From the NCBI GenBank assembly GCA_946478755.1, contig CAMLDJ010000063.1, positions 1-22,521 on the forward strand: 22,521 nucleotides of DNA, read 5' to 3'. The notes under the pieces are model-generated. The model was not told the origin of the DNA, made no database searches, and saw only the letters and a list, made by a program, of their open reading frames with translations. The DNA comes from an uncultured Pedobacter sp. Its GTDB lineage: Bacteria; Bacteroidota; Bacteroidia; Sphingobacteriales; Sphingobacteriaceae. The translations under genes were made by a program, and so were the position numbers. Within the stretch, counting starts at the first letter, position 1. Each line of letters begins with the position of its first letter. Positions 8,601 to 14,062 of this stretch are shown here, in pieces.

Positions 8601-9202
8601 TGGAGAACTTGCCGATTATCATCTTTACTGGAAAGAACTTATCAAAAGGGGAAGAAAGTCGCATCAAACAATATGCGGACTCCATAGTTGTAAAAACCGC
8701 ACATTCTTACCAGCGGATCCTGGACGAGGCAGCTCTTTTCCTTCACCTGGTTGAAGAAAAAGAAATAGACAATAAACAGAAAAAATCTTCTGTAGAAAAA
8801 TTTGGAGGCTTTTATGAAGTGCTGAATAATAAAACGGTGCTGATTGCAGATGATGATGTAAGAAACATATTTTCTTTAACAAAGGCATTGGAGCAGCATA
8901 AGATGAAAGTGCTCGCAGCAACTGATGGAAAAGAAGCACTGCAAATGCTTGCGGCAAATCCCCTTGTGGATATCGTGCTGATGGATATGATGATGCCTGA
9001 GATGGATGGATATGAGACCACAAAGGAGATCAGGAAGGTTCCTGCATACAAACAATTGCCTGTTTTAGCTGTTACAGCTAAAGCGATGATGGGTGACCGG
9101 GAGAAGTGCATCGCAGCCGGGGCGTCGGATTATATTTCGAAACCTGTAGACATAGATCAGTTGATTTCATTACTTCGAGTCTGGCTTTACAATAAGGTTT
9201 GA
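5612..9202 (+). CDS. CHASE3-HAMP-GAF hybrid histidine kinase with three receiver domains
   Basis: A 1196-residue membrane hybrid kinase. In order: membrane helix (about 14-35); extracytoplasmic CHASE3 domain with its DAETGQRGYLLTGD signature from residue 61; second helix (183-202); HAMP-like segment (about 223-270); GAF (about 299-433); long Glu/Gln-rich coiled coil (about 434-530) holding a 28-residue tandem repeat; HisKA with His538 in NMSHELRTPLNS; HATPase_c with Asn655 and GGTGLGLSIS. Three receivers follow. REC1 has Asp811/Asp812, Asp854 and Lys903. REC2 keeps Asp976 and Lys1028 but has Glu932/Glu933 for the acidic pair. REC3 has Asp1080-1082, Asp1125 and Lys1177. The protein probably senses an extracytoplasmic signal via CHASE3 and a cytoplasmic one via GAF, and feeds several receivers. 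CheR and CheB genes downstream suggest methylation-based adaptation. REC3 closely resembles the next gene product. Confidence 0.96.
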   Translation: MSTRNVKNNLRMGLGLSLLILFITSMASYLSINSLINSGNMVAHSNQVITNLEEILSTLKDAETGQRGYLLTGDKDFLGPYSGAKQRALSLLDDFEAGTGDNNVQQKNVEKLRRIVRGRLEIIENTVDLKSRGGTIGVTELINGKAYMDASRDLIKVMEAEERRLLDSRTADRNRLAGYTPSLIMIAAFLAILITIFFYRKVSSDFNERVELQKELEDKNEEIDKRIVVIREIANRISSGDYQIRLDEEQEDELGSLATSLNTMAESLQYSFALLGDKEWLQSGIAALNDKMVGEKRVHELASDILEEVVEHTHSQVAAFYLVEEDKSLHLAGSYSLMVDKKHGSLKPGEGLPGQVAQSGKQILINDIPEDELTISYAAGATRPRNIVAVPIFREGLVVGVMEFGSLQTYTPLQLEFLSSIATNIGVAIHVAQNRKKLQEFLEETQAQAEELQAQHRELEGLNAELEAQTQRIQTSEEELRVQQEELLQSNQELEERTSLLEEKNQLIQERNLDIQHKAEQLEQSTKYKSEFLANMSHELRTPLNSILLLSKLMSENKELDKEYIEYAEVIQSSGQGLLGLIDEILDLSKIEAGKMKLEFGEVSIREVATDMRSLFNPLALNKQLALVIDLEPGLSSINTDKMRLEQILKNLLSNAIKFTSSGKVSLTVNKDESGNNILFKVTDTGIGIPADKQGLIFEAFQQADGSTRRKFGGTGLGLSISRELAKLLGGEIELTSKENVGSEFVLSLPVNLKRNVDQDGSRNEMANPVYLEQIEPVAAERFTVAHIPQEVEDDRADIKPGDRVILIIEDDTNFAKTLLKFTRGRKYKGIVAVRGDVGIELANHYQPLAILLDIQLPVKDGWQVMEELKSNPATRPIPVHIMSSLEVKKESLLKGAVDFINKPVALEHMQQIFQKLEEALSRHPKKVLIVEENKQHAEALSYFLSNYSIQTAVASNVAQSIGALNKNEVDCVILDMGIPDKNAYETLETIKKSQGLENLPIIIFTGKNLSKGEESRIKQYADSIVVKTAHSYQRILDEAALFLHLVEEKEIDNKQKKSSVEKFGGFYEVLNNKTVLIADDDVRNIFSLTKALEQHKMKVLAATDGKEALQMLAANPLVDIVLMDMMMPEMDGYETTKEIRKVPAYKQLPVLAVTAKAMMGDREKCIAAGASDYISKPVDIDQLISLLRVWLYNKV

Positions 9203-9225
9203 TCATAAATACTGTGTTTTATCGT

Positions 9226-9603
9226 ATGGGAGAAAATAAAATATTGATAGTTGATGATGATAACAGAAATATTTTTGCTTTAAGAGCGGTTCTGAAAGCA
9301 AAAGGTTATCAATGCCTGTCTGCGACTGGTGCAGAAGAAGGGCTTGAAATTCTTGCAGAGGACAGTGATATCGCTGTGGTACTGATGGATATGATGATGC
9401 CGGGCATGGATGGATATGAGGCCATCACCATTATGAAAAAGAGCCCTGCGTTTCGGGATATCCCTGTCATTGCGGTTACTGCACAGGCCATGCTTGGAGA
9501 TCGGGAGCGCTGCCTGAACGCCGGGGCTTCAGGATACATTTCTAAACCGATAAATGTCGATGAACTGATTAAATTACTAAACGTTTACGTTTTAACAGAA
9601 TAG
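9226..9603 (+). CDS. Single-domain response regulator (receiver only), REC3-like
   Basis: A receiver domain of 125 residues and nothing else. It has the acidic triplet Asp10-12, phospho-acceptor Asp55 in LMDMMMPGMDGYE, Thr85 and Lys107 in ISKPIN. It has no output domain, so it works by protein-protein interaction or as a phosphate shuttle. It closely resembles REC3 of the preceding hybrid kinase, sharing the DDD.RNIF, LMDMMMP.MDGYE, GDRE.C..AGAS.YISKP blocks, which points to a duplication. I chose the ATG at 9226, since the TTG at 9199 overlaps the previous stop codon and would add nine residues before the conserved first strand. It sits 23 bases after the kinase gene and 3 bases before cheR. 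It is probably phosphorylated by His538 of the hybrid kinase; this is inference. Confidence 0.92.
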   Translation: MGENKILIVDDDNRNIFALRAVLKAKGYQCLSATGAEEGLEILAEDSDIAVVLMDMMMPGMDGYEAITIMKKSPAFRDIPVIAVTAQAMLGDRERCLNAGASGYISKPINVDELIKLLNVYVLTE

Positions 9604-9606
9604 GAT

Positions 9607-10428
9607 TTGGATATTGCTTTGATTACCGATGAACATGTTGAAATATTGCTTTCCGATCTTTTGGAACAATATGGCTATGATTTTACCGGATACTCGAGGG
9701 CTTCTTTAAAAAGACGTGTTTCCAGATTGTATTCTTTAGACAAAGCATTGAGCTTCGCGGAGTTCCGGTATAAGATTTTAGAGGATCAGGTCTATTTCAA
9801 AAGATTTGTTGAACAGATTACAGTTAATGTGACTGAAATGTTCAGGGATCCATCTTTCTTTAAAACATTAAGAGAGGAAGTTTTGCCGAAACTTGGCACC
9901 TATCCTTTTATCAGGATATGGCTGGCAGGTTGCTCCACAGGGGAAGAGGCTTATTCTATTTCAATTATTTTAAAGGAACTAAATTTGCTGCATAAATCAT
10001 TGATCTATGCCACCGATCTTAATCCAGCGGTATTGGAAAGGGCAGCTCAGAGTATGTTTGCCATGAGCCAGATGAAGCTGTATTCTGAGAACTATATTTT
10101 GTCAGGGGGTACAAAAGATTTCTCCGGTTATTATACCGCCAGCTATTCGCTGGCAAAGTTTGATGACGAATTAAAGCGGAAGATCATATTTTCTACACAT
10201 AACCTGGTGTCTGATCGTTCCTTTAATGAATTTCAGCTCATACTCTGTAGAAACGTGCTGATCTATTTTGAACGTGATCTGCAGCATAATGTGCTTGACC
10301 TGTTCGATAGTAGCCTGGAAGATCTGGGATACCTTGCATTGGGGACAAAAGAAACCATGGAGTTTTCCAGAATTGCAAAAAAATATAAACGATTGCCGGG
10401 AGAAAAGATATGGAGGAAGATAGGTTGA
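9607..10428 (+). CDS. cheR: CheR-type protein-glutamate O-methyltransferase
   Basis: A 273-residue CheR, which transfers a methyl group from S-adenosylmethionine to receptor glutamates. The N-terminal helical domain is present (LEQYGYDFTGYSRASLKRR), then VTEMFRDPSFF, the SAM-binding loop LAGCSTGEE (106-114), the acidic residue Asp137 in ATDLNP and the late motif LCRNVLIYF (213-221). There is no TPR or pentapeptide-binding extension. The start appears to be the TTG at 9607, three bases after the preceding receiver gene's stop; there is no upstream ATG, and the only later in-frame ATG would delete the N-terminal domain. Its end overlaps cheB by 19 bases. No chemoreceptor, CheA or CheW is encoded nearby, so the substrate is unlikely to be a local MCP. 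The coiled coil of the hybrid kinase upstream is my candidate substrate (inference). Confidence 0.95.
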   Translation: MDIALITDEHVEILLSDLLEQYGYDFTGYSRASLKRRVSRLYSLDKALSFAEFRYKILEDQVYFKRFVEQITVNVTEMFRDPSFFKTLREEVLPKLGTYPFIRIWLAGCSTGEEAYSISIILKELNLLHKSLIYATDLNPAVLERAAQSMFAMSQMKLYSENYILSGGTKDFSGYYTASYSLAKFDDELKRKIIFSTHNLVSDRSFNEFQLILCRNVLIYFERDLQHNVLDLFDSSLEDLGYLALGTKETMEFSRIAKKYKRLPGEKIWRKIG

Positions 10429-10991
10429 TAGGTAAATGTAATGCATTAGTTATAGGGGGTTCTGCAGGTAGCCTGGATGTACTGCTTAAGGTTCTTCCGG
10501 ATATTGATGTAAACATCAGCTTTCCGATCATCATTGTTGTGCACCGGAGACATGGTGCGGACTCTCTGTTGCCCACACTTCTTTCTTCGCGCACAAAGCT
10601 TGCTGTTAAGGAAGCAGATGAAAAAGAGGAAATAACTGCTGGAACAGTGTATATCGCACCATCTGATTATCATTTGCTGATTGAGCATGATGAGACATTT
10701 TCCCTGGATTATTCTGAAAAGATAAATTATTCAAGACCTGCAATAGATGCTACATTTCAGACTGCGGCGGAGGTATATAAAACGGGATTGGCCTGTTTGC
10801 TGTTGTCTGGGTCAAATGCAGATGGAGTGAATGGCTTGCAGAGCGTGAAAGCATGGGGTGGGACAGTCTTGATCCAGGATCCGGAGTCGGCACAGGTAGC
10901 TTATATGCCTGAGCAGGCAAAACAGCAGGTTGCAATAGATCGCACCCTGGCCATTGAAGATATTGCAGAATTCATAAATTTGTTATCTTAA
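10410..10991 (+). CDS. cheB: CheB-type protein-glutamate methylesterase catalytic domain without receiver
   Basis: A 193-residue CheB methylesterase domain that would hydrolyse (or deamidate) the modification made by CheR. The catalytic triad can be assigned: Ser18 in IGGSAGS, His45 in VVHRRH and Asp138 in SGSNADGVNG. Family blocks APSDYHLLIE (84-93), YSRPAIDATF and YMPEQA also match. The regulatory receiver found in classical CheB is missing. Control would therefore come from a separate protein, perhaps one of the single receivers flanking the cheR-cheB pair (inference). The gene overlaps cheR by 19 bases. An alternative start is the TTG at 10425, which overlaps the cheR stop as TTGA and has GGAGG (10412-10416) 8 bases before it; that would give 188 residues and keep the whole domain. 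Confidence 0.93.
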   Translation: MEEDRLIGKCNALVIGGSAGSLDVLLKVLPDIDVNISFPIIIVVHRRHGADSLLPTLLSSRTKLAVKEADEKEEITAGTVYIAPSDYHLLIEHDETFSLDYSEKINYSRPAIDATFQTAAEVYKTGLACLLLSGSNADGVNGLQSVKAWGGTVLIQDPESAQVAYMPEQAKQQVAIDRTLAIEDIAEFINLLS

Positions 10992-11005
10992 TCCCGAGAT
11001 TATAA

Positions 11006-11374
11006 ATGACCAAAAATAGAAAAGTATTCGTATTTGATGACAACGCCGACATTTTAGAACTGTGCACCATTATTTTAGAGGATGCAGGCTACGATATCAG
11101 AACGTCATCAACGTCCAATAACATTATCGATCAGGTAATGGCTTATACGCCGGATATCATCTTTATGGATAACTGGCTGCCGGATATCGGCGGAATAGAT
11201 GCCACAAGAGCTTTAAAGGCACATGCGGTATTGAAAGACATTCCTGTGATCTACTTTTCGGCGAACAATGATGTAAAGGCGCTGGCCGAGCAGGCAGGTG
11301 CGGACGGCTATTTATCGAAGCCGTTTGATATCGAAGAGCTGGAGGCCATTATCGATAAACATCTGCCTACTTAA
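11006..11374 (+). CDS. Single-domain response regulator, last gene of the signalling island
   Basis: A receiver-only protein of 122 residues: Asp11/Asp12 (VFDDN), phospho-acceptor Asp55 in FMDNWLPDIGG, Ser85 and Lys105 in LSKPFD. All phosphotransfer residues are present. It differs clearly from the receiver at 9226-9603 (NWLP instead of MMMP after the acceptor, Ser instead of Thr at the switch position), so it probably has another partner. It starts 14 bases after cheB and is very likely in the same operon. Its stop codon overlaps the end of the convergent DPP III-like gene by 8 bases and no terminator is visible. Possible roles are partner of the receiver-less CheB, a phosphate sink, or a link to an output elsewhere; the sequence does not decide. 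Confidence 0.92.
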   Translation: MTKNRKVFVFDDNADILELCTIILEDAGYDIRTSSTSNNIIDQVMAYTPDIIFMDNWLPDIGGIDATRALKAHAVLKDIPVIYFSANNDVKALAEQAGADGYLSKPFDIEELEAIIDKHLPT

Positions 11375-13049
11375 CACCTAGAACATCTACTCCCTGTTCA
11401 AAAACGATATCCACGGGAATTCCTTTCCTGGTCAGCTTATCCAGATCGGCCTGTAATTCCGGAGTGATCATAGCCTTTTCATGCTGTGTTTTTTCCACGA
11501 TGGCTTTATCTCCGTTGCCCTGAAGCGTAATGATCAATCGGCTCAGCATGTTCATTGCATTTTCAAATTTAGCAAAGTCTACCTGGTAAGTTCCATTTTC
11601 ATTTCTGATGAATGCGCCATTCTCCTTAAAGAAGTTAAAGCACTGCATGTTTGCTTTCCCATGAGCGCTGGCTGCGCCAAATCTTACTGAACGGAGTATT
11701 CCTGCCATGTAAGTCGTGTAAAATTGCTTAAGGTCCCCTTCGAGTGCTCCTTTTTTAAGTAAACTGGTCACCATATAAAGTCCGAGCACATCAGCTTTGC
11801 CTTCTTCCAGCCATGAATATTGCTCCTGCAGGGCTTCTTTGACAAAGCCTTTGCCTGTTATTGTTTTTTTGATACCCAATCCATGTGCTACCTCATGGAA
11901 CATGACGTTGGCGAAGAAAGCATCAAAGTTAATGTATTGAAGCTGATCTTTATCAATCAGCTCTTTTGCTATGGGAAGCAGGATCTTTTCGAACTTAGCC
12001 TTCATTGCATTTTTCAGCTGGGAACGCCTGGTCCCTTTTTTTTGCTGAATGAGTTCATCATTCGGAAGGTTGACCGCTATTGTCTTGGAACCCGCATTGC
12101 AATCGCCGGCATAGTACACCACATCATAAGCATTCAGCTCGGAATCAGTTCCGGGCTTCTCCTTTTTATATTTGGCATCAACCGGGAGTCCACGCTGTAG
12201 TTCAGGCAACATGCTCACATATTTGGCAAGCCTTTTACTCCATGCTTTATCTTTTATCAGGACATAAGCCTCGTAAGACGCACGGGCGTTCAACAGCTTG
12301 TCTTCATAATTTTCAATGGGGCCGATGATAATGTCCAGCGCGTTGGTCTTCATATCCAGCCATGCATAATCGCTGGCCGTATAGTTATCGGTTACCAAAG
12401 CGTCGGCCCGAAGGTTCAGGTATTTCCTGAATCCGGAGTCTTCCGCAAGTAAAGCTGCCTGCTTTAGCAAACCGGAGGCTTTTTGTAATTCAGCCGCGTA
12501 CAAAACATGATAAGGAACAGTGGTTAGCTTGCCGGTGCTGTCTCTTTTAATCACAGAGTATAATCCATATTTATCCTTTAGATCAGCATTTTTAAGTTCT
12601 TCCTTTGTCATTCCCGGAGGGTAGAAGGAAGCGCCATCCGGTTTTGGGCCGATACCGGCAATAAATGGCTTGTCGCCGTTTAACCTGTCCCATGGACCGT
12701 AATTAATCAACATGAAGGCCTTCGCTTTTTCATCTTTGATGGTGCTTATCAGGCTATCGCGCTGCGGATATGTCTGCGTCCAAAACAGCTCGTCCATGAT
12801 TTGGGCGGCTTGAATCAATAAAGGAAGTATTTTGCGTTCCGTAGCGGTTAGGTCATTAATATTGGTTGTCAGTTTTACCTTTTCATAAATAGCAAGGCGT
12901 TCGTTTACATAGCTTTGCAAGCTGTCTTCGGCAGAAGGGGGCTGTTGCGTCTGTTGATTGGTATTTCCCTGAGGATTGGAGCAAGATGCAATCCCCAGTA
13001 TAATTGAGCATCCAGCAATAAAAACAGTTGCTTTGCTAGTGTGTTTCAT
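11367..13049 (-). CDS. DPP III-like (peptidase family M49) zinc lipoprotein with an HEXXH motif
   Basis: A 560-residue lipoprotein related to dipeptidyl peptidase III. The signal peptide ends in a lipobox GIASC (lipidated Cys23), with no acidic surface-export motif after it, so it is probably held in the periplasm. The zinc site is HEVAH at 385-389, with the third ligand in EEGKAD (415-420). GPIENYEDKL (243-252) and the ASYEAYV segment after it match conserved M49 blocks. Classical DPP III has the six-residue HEXXGH motif, whereas this protein has the shorter HEXXH form known from a minority of M49-like proteins. DPP III releases dipeptides from short peptides; activity here may be altered or different. 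The gene is divergent from the AmiD-like amidase and converges with the last receiver gene with an 8-base overlap. Start is the ATG at 13049, which gives a normal signal peptide. Confidence 0.85.
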   Translation of the reverse strand: MKHTSKATVFIAGCSIILGIASCSNPQGNTNQQTQQPPSAEDSLQSYVNERLAIYEKVKLTTNINDLTATERKILPLLIQAAQIMDELFWTQTYPQRDSLISTIKDEKAKAFMLINYGPWDRLNGDKPFIAGIGPKPDGASFYPPGMTKEELKNADLKDKYGLYSVIKRDSTGKLTTVPYHVLYAAELQKASGLLKQAALLAEDSGFRKYLNLRADALVTDNYTASDYAWLDMKTNALDIIIGPIENYEDKLLNARASYEAYVLIKDKAWSKRLAKYVSMLPELQRGLPVDAKYKKEKPGTDSELNAYDVVYYAGDCNAGSKTIAVNLPNDELIQQKKGTRRSQLKNAMKAKFEKILLPIAKELIDKDQLQYINFDAFFANVMFHEVAHGLGIKKTITGKGFVKEALQEQYSWLEEGKADVLGLYMVTSLLKKGALEGDLKQFYTTYMAGILRSVRFGAASAHGKANMQCFNFFKENGAFIRNENGTYQVDFAKFENAMNMLSRLIITLQGNGDKAIVEKTQHEKAMITPELQADLDKLTRKGIPVDIVFEQGVDVLGVK

Positions 13050-13082
13050 GTTGAGTTGTTTTTACAGTTATGAGACCGCCAT

Positions 13083-13144
13083 AAATTACTACGGGATTCA
13101 TATATTGAATTAATTACGACTAAAGTAGTAAAAAATAGTAATTT
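13083..13144. promoter_or_regulatory. Nested inverted repeats in the DPP III-like / amidase divergent promoter region
   Basis: Three symmetric elements occupy the 115-base divergent gap. AAATTACTA (13083-13091) is exactly complementary to TAGTAATTT (13136-13144). ATTCA/TGAAT (13096-13110) forms a 5-bp repeat with a 5-base centre. TTACGACT-AA-AGTAGTAA (13114-13131) is an 18-base palindrome with one mismatch per arm. Together they look like operator or looping sites for a regulator shared by both genes. The region is AT-rich, so chance symmetry is possible. No clear TAnnTTTG element is present on either strand. Confidence 0.35.
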
Positions 13145-13164
13145 CACATCTCTATCTATTTAAT

Positions 13165-14001
13165 ATGATACCATACCATAGCTTTACAAAGATCGGATTC
13201 GTCGTTGTTTCTTCGTTTTTATTGGCATGCGCCACGAATAAGTATGCCGCCACCGAGAAAATATACAAAGATAAAGCCAAAACTTTTTCTAAAATCATTG
13301 CTACTATTCCGCCTCCAGGGCAGCAAATAGACAGCCTTGACCCGGGTGTACAATCCTGGGTTGGATCAGTTAATTTTGGCATTCGCAAGCCGAACTTTGT
13401 GATTATACACCATACCGCTCAGAAGTCTACACAACAAACCATCAACACATTTCTTGTAAAAGGAAAGAGTGAAGTCAGTTCACATTACATCGTTGGTAAA
13501 GATGGTGCCGTTGTACAAATGGTGAACGACTACCTGCGCGCCAATCATGCAGGCGTTGGAAAGTGGGGAAATGTGAGCGACCTGAACTCTTCGTCTATAG
13601 GGATTGAACTGGATAATAATGGGGTTGATCAAGCTTTTACCGATATCCAGATCAAAAGCCTGCTGAGCCTTCTTGGGGTCTTAAAGAAACGTTACAATAT
13701 TCCGACGGCTAATTTTATTGGCCATGCTGATATTGCACCCGGCAGAAAAAATGATCCAAGGAACTTTCCGTGGAAGGTGTTGGCAAAGAAAGGTTTTGGG
13801 CTTTGGTATGATGATGTTTTAAATCTGCCTCCTGAAGATTTTGATGCAGAACTGGCATTAAGGATTATCGGTTACGATACGCGGGATCTGCCGGCTGCTA
13901 TTGAGGCATTTAAGATACATTTTGTTCAAACTGATGTTAGTCCTGAGCTTACACCGGCTGATAAACTCATCATGTTTAACCTGTATAAAAAATACATGTA
14001 A
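13165..14001 (+). CDS. AmiD-like N-acetylmuramoyl-L-alanine amidase lipoprotein
   Basis: A 278-residue lipoprotein of the amidase_2 (AmpD/AmiD) family. It cuts the bond between N-acetylmuramic acid and L-alanine in peptidoglycan or its fragments. The signal peptide ends FLLAC with lipidated Cys22. Zinc ligands can be assigned by family spacing: His82 in VIIHHTA, His187 in GHADIAPG and Asp197 in GRKNDPRNFPW. Lys195 and Glu148 (IGIELD) are the likely catalytic helpers. The 10-residue His187-Asp197 and 8-residue His187-Lys195 spacings match E. coli AmiD. After the amidase core (about 75-215), a C-terminal helical stretch resembles the peptidoglycan-binding tail of AmiD. The role is probably cell-wall recycling or turnover in the periplasm. 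It is divergent from the DPP III-like gene, which could digest released peptides (inference). A hairpin terminator follows 6 bases after the stop. Confidence 0.93.
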   Translation: MIPYHSFTKIGFVVVSSFLLACATNKYAATEKIYKDKAKTFSKIIATIPPPGQQIDSLDPGVQSWVGSVNFGIRKPNFVIIHHTAQKSTQQTINTFLVKGKSEVSSHYIVGKDGAVVQMVNDYLRANHAGVGKWGNVSDLNSSSIGIELDNNGVDQAFTDIQIKSLLSLLGVLKKRYNIPTANFIGHADIAPGRKNDPRNFPWKVLAKKGFGLWYDDVLNLPPEDFDAELALRIIGYDTRDLPAAIEAFKIHFVQTDVSPELTPADKLIMFNLYKKYM

Positions 14002-14006
14002 ATAAA

Positions 14007-14039
14007 ATGCCCCCAGAATTGTCTAAATTTTGGGGGCAT
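14007..14039. terminator. Bidirectional terminator between the amidase gene and glnS
   Basis: ATGCCCCCA (14007-14015) pairs with TGGGGGCAT (14031-14039). The stem continues inward through G-U, A-U and U-A pairs for about six more positions around a 5-base loop. On the minus strand it is followed by TTTTATTT, a good U-rich tail for glnS. On the plus strand the tail is less direct, with a T6 run only at 14052-14057. A second palindrome, AAAAAGGCCTTTTT (14043-14056), lies beside it. Confidence 0.85.
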
Positions 14040-14062
14040 GGCAAAAAGGCCTTTTTTATCAA

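Noticed and set aside
9199..9225. TTG start for the single receiver, overlapping the hybrid kinase stop
   Set aside because: It would add nine non-conserved residues; the ATG at 9226 fits the receiver fold better.
14043..14056. AAAAAGGCCTTTTT as an independent terminator
   Set aside because: A loop-free palindrome with an A-U stem is weak; the neighbouring C5/G5 hairpin is the better terminator.
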